Assembly: GCA_963706885.1 (NCBI GenBank)
Contig: CAVPNX010000031.1
Location: forward strand, 1-64,000
Reading direction: 5' to 3'
Source: Prado023 sp963706885
Lineage (GTDB): Bacteria > Actinomycetota > Actinomycetes > S36-B12 > CAIYMF01
Length of the DNA stretch: 64,000 nt
A program made the position numbers and the translations under genes. Shown here piece by piece: positions 19,063-27,144 of this stretch. Within the stretch, counting starts at the first letter, position 1. Each line of letters begins with the position of its first letter. A model generated the notes under the pieces. The model saw nothing but the letters and a program-made list of their open reading frames with translations, had not been told where the DNA came from and did not search any database.

Positions 19063-19099
19063 GACCTCGTGACCCTGAAGGGCACGGGGTCTTTCATTT
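19063..19099 (+). terminator. Attenuator terminator of ilvB
   Basis: Stem GACCTCGTG-A-CCC / GGGCACGGGGTC with a UGAA tetraloop, one bulged A and one G-U pair, followed by TTTCATTT. It lies 20 bases after the leader peptide stop and about 60 bases before ilvB. A U-tailed hairpin in front of a structural gene is best read as a conditional terminator. Confidence 0.75.
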
Positions 19100-19161
19100 G
19101 CACAAGCACAGCACTGGCAGGATCTCCACCGAAGGCCCGAACCGAGAGCAAGGAACCGACG

Positions 19162-20925
19162 ATGTCGACGCCACCCACACCACCCACCACCTCGATCAGC
19201 GGGGCCAGCAGCCTCGTGCGCTCGCTGGAGGCCGCCGGTGTCGACACGGTATTCGGGATCCCCGGTGGCGCGATCCTGCCCGCATACGACCCGTTGATGG
19301 ACTCCACCCAGGTCCGGCACATCCTCGTCCGCCACGAGCAGGGCGCAGGGCATGCAGCAGCGGGTTACGCGTACGCGACCGGACGGGTCGGGGTCTGCAT
19401 GGCGACCTCCGGGCCGGGAGCCACCAACCTGGTGACGCCGATCGCTGACGCGTACATGGACTCGGTGCCGATGGTGGCCATCACTGGCCAGGTGAACTCG
19501 GCGGCCATCGGCACCGATGCCTTCCAGGAGGCCGACATCCGTGGGATCACGATGCCGGTCACCAAGCACAACTACCTGGTGACCCGCGCCGAGGACATCC
19601 CCCGGGCGATCGCCGAGGCCTTCCACATCGCGGGCACCGGTCGACCGGGGCCCGTGCTCGTGGACATCTCCAAGGACGCCCTGCAGTCGCAGACGACCTT
19701 CTCCTGGCCCTCGCGCCTGGACCTGCCGGGGTACAAGCCGACGACCCGGCCGCACACCAAGCAGGTCCGCGAGGCCGCGCGCATGATGCTGGAGTCGCGC
19801 AAGCCGGTGCTCTACGTCGGCGGCGGGATCATCCGCGCCGGGGCATCCGCGGAGCTGCGGGCCCTGGCCGACCTGACCGGGATCCCGGTCGTGACCACGC
19901 TCATGGCCCGCGGGGCGCTGCCCGACAGCCACCCGCAGAACCTGGGCATGCCCGGGATGCATGGGACAGTGGCCGCCGTCGGCGCGCTGCAGTCCTCGGA
20001 CCTGCTGATCGCCCTGGGCACCCGCTTCGACGACCGGGTCACCGGCCAGCTGTCCACCTTCGCCCCGAACGCCAAGGTCATCCACGCCGACATCGACCCC
20101 GCCGAGATCTCCAAGAACCGCCGTGCCGACGTGCCGATCGTGGGGGATGCCAAGGAGGTCATCGCCGAGCTGGTGGCAGCCCTGCAGGCCGAGCTGGCCG
20201 CCGGACGCGCGTTCGACATCGCCGGCTGGTGGTCGGAGCTCAGCCACTGGCTGGAGACCTACCCCCTGGGCTACGCGCAGCCCGAGGACGGGTCGCTGGC
20301 CCCGCAGTACGTTGTCGAGCGCCTGGGCCAGATCGCCGGCCCGGACGCCCTGTACGTGGCCGGGGTCGGGCAGCACCAGATGTGGGCCGCGCAGTTCGTC
20401 CAGTACGAGAAGCCGGGCACGTGGATCAACTCCGGCGGCCTGGGCACGATGGGGTTCGCGGTGCCCGCCGCGATGGGCGCGAAGGTCGGTGCCCCGGAGA
20501 AGACCGTGTGGGCCATCGACGGCGACGGCTGCTTCCAGATGACCAACCAGGAGCTGGCCACCTGCACGATCAACAACATCCCGATCAAGGTCGCGCTGAT
20601 CAACAACGGTGCGCTGGGCATGGTCCGCCAGTGGCAGACCCTGTTCTACAACGAGCGGTACTCGAACACCGACCTGCACTCCCACGACGTCCCGGACTTC
20701 GTGAAGCTGGCCGACGCGTACGGCTGCGTGGGCCTGCGCTGCGACTCCGCCGACGACGTCGACGGCACGATCGAGAAGGCAATGTCGATCAACGACGCCC
20801 CGGTGGTCGTGGACTTCCGGGTGCACAAGGACGCCATGGTGTGGCCGATGGTCGCCGCCGGCACGAGCAACTCTGACATCAAGTTCGCGCGCGACATGGC
20901 GCCGAAGTGGGACCGGGAGGACTGA
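19162..20925 (+). CDS. ilvB: Acetolactate synthase large subunit
   Basis: TPP-dependent enzyme making 2-acetolactate (valine, leucine) or 2-aceto-2-hydroxybutyrate (isoleucine). 587 residues with the catalytic Glu region ILVRHEQGAGHAAAGYA, GPGATNLVTPIADAYMDS, FQEADIRGITMPVTKHNY and the TPP motif IDGDGCFQMTNQELATCTINNIPIKVALINN. ATG 19162 has AAGGA seven bases upstream. ilvN follows after three bases, so the two subunits are co-expressed. Transcription is probably gated by the IIVV leader and terminator upstream. A second, divergent TPP enzyme of this superfamily lies at 57352. Confidence 0.97.
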   Translation: MSTPPTPPTTSISGASSLVRSLEAAGVDTVFGIPGGAILPAYDPLMDSTQVRHILVRHEQGAGHAAAGYAYATGRVGVCMATSGPGATNLVTPIADAYMDSVPMVAITGQVNSAAIGTDAFQEADIRGITMPVTKHNYLVTRAEDIPRAIAEAFHIAGTGRPGPVLVDISKDALQSQTTFSWPSRLDLPGYKPTTRPHTKQVREAARMMLESRKPVLYVGGGIIRAGASAELRALADLTGIPVVTTLMARGALPDSHPQNLGMPGMHGTVAAVGALQSSDLLIALGTRFDDRVTGQLSTFAPNAKVIHADIDPAEISKNRRADVPIVGDAKEVIAELVAALQAELAAGRAFDIAGWWSELSHWLETYPLGYAQPEDGSLAPQYVVERLGQIAGPDALYVAGVGQHQMWAAQFVQYEKPGTWINSGGLGTMGFAVPAAMGAKVGAPEKTVWAIDGDGCFQMTNQELATCTINNIPIKVALINNGALGMVRQWQTLFYNERYSNTDLHSHDVPDFVKLADAYGCVGLRCDSADDVDGTIEKAMSINDAPVVVDFRVHKDAMVWPMVAAGTSNSDIKFARDMAPKWDRED

Positions 20926-20928
20926 GCG

Positions 20929-21453
20929 ATGAGCCGTCACACACTGAGCGTGCTGGTCCAGGACCAGCCGGGCGTGCTGGCCCGGATCGCGGGGCTGTTC
21001 TCCCGCCGCGGGTTCAACATCGAGTCGCTGGCCGTCGGCCCGACCGAGACCCCGGAGGTCTCGCGGATCACGCTGGTCGTCGAGGTCGAAGGGCTTCCGC
21101 TGGAGCAGGTGACCAAGCAGCTGAACAAGCTGGTCAACGTGCTGAAGATCGTCGAGCTCGAGCCGGCCACGTCCGTCCAGCGCGAGTTCATGCTGGTCAA
21201 GGTGCGCGCCGATGCCACCACGCGCAGCCACGTGCTCGAGACCGTCTCACTGTTCCGCGCCGGAGTGGTCGACGTGGCCCCGGACGCGGTCACCATCGAG
21301 GCAACCGGCAGCCGCGACAAGCTCGACGCCCTGCTGCGGGTGCTCGAGCCGTTCGGCATCCGCGAACTCGTCAAGTCCGGGGCGGTGGCCCTGGGCCGCG
21401 GCTCCAAGTCCATGACCGAGCGCGCCCTGCGCCCGGTCGACCGGACCGCCTGA
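20929..21453 (+). CDS. ilvN: Acetolactate synthase small (regulatory) subunit
   Basis: 174 residues with an N-terminal ACT domain (HTLSVLVQDQPGVLARIAGLFSRRGFNIESLAVGPTE shortened here to its core RGFNIESL), which binds valine for feedback inhibition, and the C-terminal ALS_ss domain (REFMLVKVRADATTRSHVLE, IEATGSRDKLDALL, IRELVKSGAVALGRG). Starts three bases after ilvB. Followed by a large inverted repeat (21456-21532) before ilvC. Confidence 0.96.
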   Translation: MSRHTLSVLVQDQPGVLARIAGLFSRRGFNIESLAVGPTETPEVSRITLVVEVEGLPLEQVTKQLNKLVNVLKIVELEPATSVQREFMLVKVRADATTRSHVLETVSLFRAGVVDVAPDAVTIEATGSRDKLDALLRVLEPFGIRELVKSGAVALGRGSKSMTERALRPVDRTA

Positions 21454-21455
21454 CC

Positions 21456-21532
21456 GCCCAGCGGACATCGCCCGGCCTGTGTCATCGATCCGGCACTTTG
21501 TTTGCGGGATCGATGACACAACGCCGCTGGGC
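21456..21532. repeat. Intergenic palindromic repeat, copy A
   Basis: Large inverted repeat: outer arms GCCCAGCGG / CCGCTGGGC (21456-21464, 21524-21532) and inner arms TGTGTCATCGATCC / GGATCGATGACACA (21478-21491, 21507-21520). The inner arms and the adjacent GGACATCGCCC are shared with copy B at 59062-59119, which lies after an unrelated gene. No U tract follows, so it is not a typical terminator; a REP-like dispersed element is a better description. Confidence 0.75.
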
Positions 21533-21638
21533 AGCCCGCTGGCCAACCGACCGCCGCTCATGCGGAACGAACAACCTGAGACAATCCCCCCACGATCCCC
21601 GGCGCCCAACGAGCGCCGCAACACCTGAGGAGCCCCCA

Positions 21639-22667
21639 GTGGCTGATCTGTACTACGACGACAACGCCGACCTCTCGATCATCCAGGGCCGCAAGGTCGC
21701 GGTGCTCGGATACGGCAGCCAGGGCCACGCCCATGCGCTGAGCCTTCGCGACTCCGGGGTCGACGTGCGCGTCGGCCTGGCCGAGGGCTCCAAGAGCCGG
21801 GCGAAGGCCGAGGCCGAGGGGCTGCGGGTCGTCGACCCGGCCACCGCGTGCGCCGAGGCCGACCTGATCATGGTCCTGGTCCCGGACCCCGCCCAGCGCG
21901 GGCTGTACGCCGAGGCGATCGCCCCGAACCTGAAGGCCGGGGACGCGCTGTTCTTCGCCCACGGGTTCAACATCCGCTTCGGCTACGTGGCCCCGCCGGC
22001 CGACGTCGACGTCTGCATGGTCGCCCCGAAGGGCCCGGGCCACCTGGTCCGCCGTGAGTACGTGGCCGGGCGCGGCGTGCCCGCGATCGTCGCCGTCGAG
22101 CAGGACGCGACCGGGGGAGCCTGGGACCTGACCCTCTCCTACGCCAAGGCGATCGGCTCGCTGCGCGCCGGTGGGATCAAGACCACGTTCACGGAGGAGA
22201 CCGAGACCGACCTGTTCGGCGAGCAGGCCGTGCTCTGCGGTGGTGCGTCGATGCTGGTCCAGACCGGCTTCGAGGTGCTGACCGAGGCCGGCTACCAGCC
22301 CGAGGTCGCCTACTTCGAGTGCCTGCACGAGCTGAAGCTGATCGTCGACCTCATGTACGAGGGCGGGATCGCCAAGCAGCGCTGGAGCGTGTCGGACACC
22401 GCCGAGTACGGCGACTACGTGTCCGGCCCGCGGGTCATCGACACCCACGTCAAGGAGAACATGCGTGCGGTGCTGGCCGACATCCAGTCCGGTGCCTTCG
22501 CGCAGCGCTTCATCGACGACCAGGACGCCGGCGCCCCGGAGTTCAAGGCCCTGCGTGCTGCGGGGGAGGCGCACCCGATCGAGGAGACCGGACGCCAGCT
22601 GCGCCAGCTGATGAGCTGGGTCAAGACCTCCGACAGCGACTACGTCGAGGGCACCGCGGCCCGCTGA
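21639..22667 (+). CDS. ilvC: Ketol-acid reductoisomerase (class I)
   Basis: NADP-dependent isomerisation and reduction of acetohydroxy acids. 342 residues, class I length, with the nucleotide-binding VAVLGYGSQGHAHALSLRDSG, LVPDPAQ, DALFFAHGFNIRFG, VAPKGPGH and the Mg-binding FGEQAVLCGG plus YFECLHELKLIVDLMYEGGI. Start is GTG 21639 with GAGGAG seven bases upstream. The gap from ilvN holds a palindromic repeat, so ilvC may be only partly co-transcribed with ilvBN. The last codons are included in a 26-bp direct duplication (22649 and 22702). Confidence 0.97.
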   Translation: MADLYYDDNADLSIIQGRKVAVLGYGSQGHAHALSLRDSGVDVRVGLAEGSKSRAKAEAEGLRVVDPATACAEADLIMVLVPDPAQRGLYAEAIAPNLKAGDALFFAHGFNIRFGYVAPPADVDVCMVAPKGPGHLVRREYVAGRGVPAIVAVEQDATGGAWDLTLSYAKAIGSLRAGGIKTTFTEETETDLFGEQAVLCGGASMLVQTGFEVLTEAGYQPEVAYFECLHELKLIVDLMYEGGIAKQRWSVSDTAEYGDYVSGPRVIDTHVKENMRAVLADIQSGAFAQRFIDDQDAGAPEFKALRAAGEAHPIEETGRQLRQLMSWVKTSDSDYVEGTAAR

Positions 22668-22727
22668 CCCGAGCGGCAGCGAGGCGAAGCGGGTCGCAAT
22701 CGGGCACCGCGGCCCGCTGACCCGAGC
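22649..22727 (+). repeat. Direct duplication spanning the ilvC 3' end
   Basis: A 26-base sequence (key part CACCGCGGCCCGCTGACC) occurs at 22649-22674, covering the last ilvC codons and stop, and again exactly at 22702-22727, period 53 bp. Confidence 0.85.
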
Positions 22728-22743
22728 AGGCACCCCTACCGAC

Positions 22744-22781
22744 GAATGACCCCCCTGAGCGCCGGCTCCGGGGGGTCATTC
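22744..22781 (+). terminator. Probable ilvC terminator
   Basis: Perfect 12-bp stem GAATGACCCCCC / GGGGGGTCATTC with a 14-base loop, 76 bases after ilvC. No U tract follows, which is usual for many actinobacterial terminators. Confidence 0.65.
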
Positions 22782-23085
22782 GCCCCTCAGGAGGTCTCGT
22801 CCCGTGGTGGCGGGAGATTCTCGGGGCGGGTCGGGGGCTGTTCGCCCCGCTCATCACACTACTTCGGCAACGGACCGTGGAACGGATGCACCCACCGACC
22901 ACGATCTGCGGGGATCGCAGTCCGCTGGACGGCCGACGGCGACGCGGGGCCGCGCGCCCTGGTCTGAGGGCCGTTCGCCGCGGGGGACGGGACCTTCGGG
23001 GTGCCGGGGACGCCGGTGGCACGGTCGTTAGAATTGGCCCAGCCGTGGGGACCGACCCCGTGGGTCCATCAAGAGGGTGCCAACC
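22782..23085 (+). promoter_or_regulatory. Upstream region of serA with -10 box TAGAAT
   Basis: About 300 bases without a gene. The recognisable element is TAGAAT at 23029-23034, which would give a roughly 45-base leader ending in AGAGGG and the GTG of serA. No convincing -35, leader peptide or riboswitch fold was seen in the remainder. Confidence 0.4.
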
Positions 23086-24672
23086 GTGAGCAAGCCCATC
23101 GTCCTGATCGCCGAGGAACTCAGCCCCGCCACCGTGGAGGCCCTCGGCCCCGACTTCGAGATCCGCTACTGCGACGGTGCCGATCGCGCGGACCTGCTCA
23201 AGGCCATCGCCGACGTCGATGCGATCCTCATCCGCTCGGCCACCAAGGTCGACGCGGAGGCGCTCGCCGCTGCCCGGCGCCTCAAGGTGGTCGCCCGTGC
23301 CGGTGTCGGGCTGGACAACGTCGACGTCCCCGCCGCCACCCAGGCCGGCGTCATGGTCGTCAACGCGCCCACATCCAACATCGGTTCGGCCGCGGAGCTG
23401 GCCGTCGCGCTGCTGCTGGCCTCCGCGCGGCACATCGCCCCGGCCAACGACGCCCTCAAGGGCGGCGCGTGGAAGCGCTCGAAGTACACGGGCGTGGAGG
23501 TGGCCGACAAGGTGGTCGGTGTCGTCGGTCTGGGCCGGATCGGCATGCTCGTGGCGCAGCGGCTGAGCGCGTTCGGCGTGAAGCTCATCGCCTACGACCC
23601 CTACGTGCAGCCCGCGCGCGCCGCGCAGATGGGCATCCGGATGGTCTCCCTCGACGAGCTGCTCGCCGACAGCGACTTCATCACGGTCCACCTGCCCAAG
23701 ACCCCTGAGACGATCGGCCTGATCGGCGACGAGGCCCTGCACAAGGTGAAGCCGACAGTGCGCATCGTCAACGCCGCCCGCGGTGGGATCGTCGACGAGG
23801 CCGCCCTGTACGAGGCGATCGTGGACGGTCGCGTGGCCGGTGCGGGCATCGACGTGTGGGCCAAGGAGCCGTGCACCGACTCGCCGCTGTTCAGCCTCGA
23901 GCAGGTCGTCGTGACCCCGCACCTGGGCGCCTCCACCGACGAGGCGCAGGAGAAGGCCGGCATCGCCGTGGCCAAGTCCGTGCGCCTGGCCCTGGCCGGC
24001 GAGCTGGTGCCCGACGCCGTGAACGTCAAGGGCGGGGCGATCGCCGACGACGTGCGCCCGATGCTGCCCCTGACCGAGGCCCTCGGCCAGATCGCCAGCG
24101 CGCTGGCAGGTGCCCCGGTCGCCGCCGTCGAGACCGAGGTCCGTGGCGAGATCACCGAGAACGACGTGAAGATCCTGGAGCTCTCCGCACTCAAGGGAGT
24201 GTTCACCCCGTTGTCCGAGGAGCAGGTCTCCTACGTCAACGCGCCGATCATCGCCCGGGACCGTGGCATCGAGGCGGCCCTCATCACCGATGCGGACGCC
24301 GGTGACCACCGCAACCTCGTCCGGGTGCGCCTGGCCCTCACGGACGGCACCTCGCTGCGCGTCGGCGGCACGCTGTCGGGCCCGCGGAACGTGGCCAAGC
24401 TGGTCGAGATCGACGACTTCGACCTCGAGGTGCCGCTGTCCGAGCACCTGGTCGTGATGCGCTACGCGGATCGGCCCGGTGTCGTGGGTGCGGTCGGTGG
24501 GGCGCTCGGCCACGCCGGGGTCAACATCGGCGGGATGCAGGTCTCGCGTGACGCCGTGGGCGGTCAGGCCGTGATGGTGCTGACCGTGGACGCGTCGCCG
24601 GGGGCCGAGGTCCTGGCCGGGATCGCCCGCGAGATCGAGGCCGACCTCGTGGAGAGCGTCGACCTGGTCTGA
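23086..24672 (+). CDS. serA: D-3-phosphoglycerate dehydrogenase
   Basis: First enzyme of serine synthesis. 528 residues, the long form with an intervening domain and a C-terminal ACT domain. The Rossmann motif VVGVVGLGRIGMLVAQRL is near residue 145, active-site features are VNAARGGIVDEAAL and VTPHLGASTDEAQ, and the ACT domain starts near 450 (LVVMRYADRPGVVGAVGGAL). The ACT domain usually binds serine for feedback control. GTG 23086 is preferred over in-frame GTG 23077 because AGAGGG is suitably spaced. Its presence between ilvC and leuA is a known actinobacterial arrangement. Confidence 0.95.
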   Translation: MSKPIVLIAEELSPATVEALGPDFEIRYCDGADRADLLKAIADVDAILIRSATKVDAEALAAARRLKVVARAGVGLDNVDVPAATQAGVMVVNAPTSNIGSAAELAVALLLASARHIAPANDALKGGAWKRSKYTGVEVADKVVGVVGLGRIGMLVAQRLSAFGVKLIAYDPYVQPARAAQMGIRMVSLDELLADSDFITVHLPKTPETIGLIGDEALHKVKPTVRIVNAARGGIVDEAALYEAIVDGRVAGAGIDVWAKEPCTDSPLFSLEQVVVTPHLGASTDEAQEKAGIAVAKSVRLALAGELVPDAVNVKGGAIADDVRPMLPLTEALGQIASALAGAPVAAVETEVRGEITENDVKILELSALKGVFTPLSEEQVSYVNAPIIARDRGIEAALITDADAGDHRNLVRVRLALTDGTSLRVGGTLSGPRNVAKLVEIDDFDLEVPLSEHLVVMRYADRPGVVGAVGGALGHAGVNIGGMQVSRDAVGGQAVMVLTVDASPGAEVLAGIAREIEADLVESVDLV

Positions 24673-24793
24673 GCGGGGGTCGGTGATCCCGGCCGGTCGG
24701 GAACGAGTGGGATCCTGGGCGGTCCGGGCGGGATCCGCCCTGGTCCGCCTCAGGATCGCGGGACCAGGGATCTGGCCGGGTCGGCGCTGAGCC
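24673..24793. other. Convergent gap between serA and the NIL-domain gene
   Basis: The 120-base gap holds a short hairpin GGGCGG-GAT-CCGCCC (about 24728-24742) suitable as a shared terminator; otherwise nothing recognisable. Confidence 0.35.
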
Positions 24794-25042
24794 TCAGCCC
24801 TCCACGATGTCGCCGAGCACCGGGTCGACCTCGATGCCCAGGCTCGTCAGGTACGCCTCGGCACGGTCGAGCTGCTCCGGCTCACCGGTCATCTCCAGGA
24901 CCATCCATCCGAAGTGGTCCTCGATCGAGGCGCGTCGGATCGAGGTGACCACCCCGAAGTCCACCCCGAGGTGGTACACCACGGGCTCGCGGACCTGCGT
25001 CTGCGGGAAGGTCAGGCGAACAGGACGGTGGTGTGCAGCCAT
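24794..25042 (-). CDS. Stand-alone NIL-domain protein
   Basis: 82 residues resembling the NIL domain found at the C-terminus of methionine ABC transporter ATPases and in some ferredoxins: RLTFPQTQVREPVVYHLGVD, then TSIRRASIEDHFGWMVLEMTG and LTSLGIEVDP. The fold is ACT-like and often binds amino acids, so a sensing role near leuA is possible but unproven. ATG 25042 lies seven bases from TACGAT (25050-25055, minus strand), a leaderless promoter. It is downstream of leuA on the same strand but appears to have its own promoter. Confidence 0.8.
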   Translation of the reverse strand: MAAHHRPVRLTFPQTQVREPVVYHLGVDFGVVTSIRRASIEDHFGWMVLEMTGEPEQLDRAEAYLTSLGIEVDPVLGDIVEG

Positions 25043-25113
25043 GTGCCCGATCGTAGCCGGTGGACCCCGTGGCGCTCCCGGCGATCGGGCGACATGGCCG
25101 CGGACCTGTCGGC

Positions 25114-26880
25114 TCAGCCGACCTGGTCGCGCTGCGCCCGGTTGACCGCGGAGATGATCGCCTTGAGCGACGCCGTGACGATCGAGGAGTCGATCCCCAC
25201 GCCCCACAGCACCCGCCCGCCGATTGCGCACTCCACGAACGCCGCAGCCTTCGCGTCGCCGCCGGCGGACATCGCGTGCTCGGAGTAGTCCAGGACGCGC
25301 ACGTCGATGTGGTGGGCGGCCATGGCGTCGCAGAACGCCGCGATCGGGCCGTTGCCGTGGCCGACGGCCTCGAACTCGCGCGCGTGGTGGGCGTTGTCGC
25401 GCACGACCGTGCGGACCATCGTCTCGCCGTCGACGTCGGACTCCACCATCACGTGGCGCAGCTTCAGCCGGCCCCACGGCATCTCCGGCACGGGCAGGTA
25501 CTCGTCGGCGAAGATCTCGTACATCTGCGCCGGCGCGACCTCGCCGCCCTCGGAGTCGGTCATCCGCTGGATCACCTGGGAGAACTCGATCTGCAGCCGA
25601 CGCGGCAGCTCCAGGCCGTGCTCGGTGCGCATGATGTAGGCCACGCCGCCCTTGCCCGACTGGCTGTTGACCCGGATGACGGCCTCGTAGGTGCGCCCGA
25701 TGTCGTGCGGGTCGATCGGCAGGTAGGGGACCTCCCAGTGGAACGACTCGACCGGGACCCCGGCCATGCCCGCGTCGGTGGCCATCGCCTTGAAGCCCTT
25801 GTTGATCGCGTCCTGGTGCGAGCCGGAGAACGCGGTGAACACCAGGTCGCCGCCGTACGGGTGGCGCTCGGGCACCTTCAGCTGGTTGCAGTACTCGACC
25901 GTGCGGCGGATCTCGTCGATGTCGCGGAAGTCGATCTGCGGGTCGATGCCCTGGCTGAACAGGTTCATGCCCAGGGTCACCAGGCAGACGTTGCCGGTGC
26001 GCTCGCCGTTGCCGAACAGGCAGCCCTCGATCCGGTCCGCCCCAGCCATGAAGCCCAGCTCGGCGGCGGCCACGGCGGTGCCGCGGTCGTTGTGCGGGTG
26101 CAGGCTCAGCACGATGTTCTCGCGGTAGCGCAGGTTGCGGTGCATCCACTCGATCGAGTCCGCGTAGACGTTGGGGGTGGCCATCTCGACCGTCGCCGGC
26201 AGGTTGATGATGACCTTGCGCTCCGGCGTGGGCTGCCACACGTCGTTGACCGCGTTGCAGACCTCGACCGCGAACTCCAGCTCGGTGCCGGTGTAGGACT
26301 CCGGCGAGTACTCGTAGTAGATGTCGGTGTCGGGGGTGATCTGCTCGGCGTACTTCATGCACAGCTGCGCGCCGTGGACCGCGATGTCCTTGATCCCGTC
26401 CTTGTCCAGCCCGAACACCACGCGGCGCTGCAGCGTGGAGGTCGAGTTGTACAGGTGCACGATCGCCTGCTTGGCCCCGCGGATCGACTCGTAGGTGCGC
26501 TCGATCAGGTGCTCGCGCGCCTGGGTCAGGACCTGGATGACGACGTCATCGGGGATCAGGTCGCCCTCGATCAGCTCCCGGACGAAGTCGAAGTCCGTCT
26601 GGCTCGCGGACGGGAACCCGACCTCGATCTCCTTGTAGCCCATGCGGACCAGCAGCTCGAACATGCGCTTCTTGCGGTCCGGGGTCATCGGGTCGATCAG
26701 GGCCTGGTTGCCGTCGCGCAGGTCGACCGCGCACCAGCGCGGGGCCTCGGTGATGACCGTGCCCGGCCAGGTGCGGTCGGACAGGGCGATGGGGGTGAAG
26801 GGGGAGTAGCGCTGCCAGGCCATCGGGGAGGGCCTCTGGGCGGTGCGCTGGGAGTACGGCGTGGACGAGGTGGTGCTCAT
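25114..26880 (-). CDS. leuA: 2-isopropylmalate synthase
   Basis: Condenses acetyl-CoA with 2-ketoisovalerate, the committed step to leucine. 588 residues, the long actinobacterial type 2 form: catalytic domain with VDLRDGNQALIDPM, EVGFPSASQTDFDFVRE, LHPHNDRGTAVAAAELG and NGERTGNVCLVTLG, and the C-terminal leucine-binding LeuA dimer domain (DVRVLDYSEHAMSAGGDAKA, IDSSIVTASLKAIISA). ATG 26880 has AGGAG nine bases upstream. It is preceded by a leader peptide with three leucines and two hairpins, so expression should respond to leucyl-tRNA. Confidence 0.96.
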   Translation of the reverse strand: MSTTSSTPYSQRTAQRPSPMAWQRYSPFTPIALSDRTWPGTVITEAPRWCAVDLRDGNQALIDPMTPDRKKRMFELLVRMGYKEIEVGFPSASQTDFDFVRELIEGDLIPDDVVIQVLTQAREHLIERTYESIRGAKQAIVHLYNSTSTLQRRVVFGLDKDGIKDIAVHGAQLCMKYAEQITPDTDIYYEYSPESYTGTELEFAVEVCNAVNDVWQPTPERKVIINLPATVEMATPNVYADSIEWMHRNLRYRENIVLSLHPHNDRGTAVAAAELGFMAGADRIEGCLFGNGERTGNVCLVTLGMNLFSQGIDPQIDFRDIDEIRRTVEYCNQLKVPERHPYGGDLVFTAFSGSHQDAINKGFKAMATDAGMAGVPVESFHWEVPYLPIDPHDIGRTYEAVIRVNSQSGKGGVAYIMRTEHGLELPRRLQIEFSQVIQRMTDSEGGEVAPAQMYEIFADEYLPVPEMPWGRLKLRHVMVESDVDGETMVRTVVRDNAHHAREFEAVGHGNGPIAAFCDAMAAHHIDVRVLDYSEHAMSAGGDAKAAAFVECAIGGRVLWGVGIDSSIVTASLKAIISAVNRAQRDQVG

Positions 26881-26907
26881 GATCTGGGGCTCCTGGGATG
26901 TGTGGGG

Positions 26908-26932
26908 GGTTCGACCCGTGGGGTCTCGAACC
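26908..26932 (-). promoter_or_regulatory. Second hairpin of the leuA leader
   Basis: On the minus strand GGTTCGA...CCC pairs with GGGTCGAACC (two-base bulge, three-base loop), ending 14 bases before the leuA AGGAG. It is followed by C-rich sequence, not U, so it could act as a terminator without U tract or control access to the ribosome binding site. Confidence 0.5.
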
Positions 26933-26947
26933 GGCGCACGCGATCAC

Positions 26948-26986
26948 CCGCGACAGGGGAGCCGGTCGGATCAGGCCCCGCCGCGG
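26948..26986 (-). promoter_or_regulatory. First hairpin of the leuA leader
   Basis: Arms CCGCG and GGGG pair with CCCC and CGCGG across the end of the leader peptide. This is the position of the pause hairpin in classical attenuators. Confidence 0.45.
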
Positions 26987-27015
26987 CTACCAAGGAGCAG
27001 TCGCACGGTGAACAT
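26971..27015 (-). CDS. leuA leader peptide (MFTVRLLLGSRGGA)
   Basis: Fourteen-residue open frame MFTVRLLLGSRGGA with three consecutive leucine codons (CTG CTC CTT) at positions 6-8, located 90 bases upstream of leuA. TACCCT (27023-27028, minus strand) ends seven bases before its ATG, so the transcript should begin at or beside the start codon. Leucine-rich leaders before leuA are known in Streptomyces and relatives; the hairpins between leader and gene complete the attenuator. Confidence 0.8.
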   Translation of the reverse strand: MFTVRLLLGSRGGA

Positions 27016-27144
27016 CGGGATCAGGGTAGCGCATGGTCGTGGGGGAGTGCACGCACCTTCGTTGGGATGCCACCGACAGCGCCCCACCACCGCCCGTGCG
27101 TGCAGGTGCGTGGGACGCCACGCGCCGAGGTCCGTGCGTCTCGG

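Noticed and set aside
19044..19161. T-box riboswitch upstream of ilvB
   Set aside because: No T-box consensus or specifier loop; a leader peptide plus terminator explains the region.
21560..21628. Short frame MRNEQPETIPPRSP... upstream of ilvC as a leader peptide
   Set aside because: It contains only one branched-chain codon, no terminator follows, and the ilvC ribosome binding site overlaps its end.
22621..24513. Minus-strand open frame of about 630 codons
   Set aside because: Antisense to serA; no domain-like sequence.
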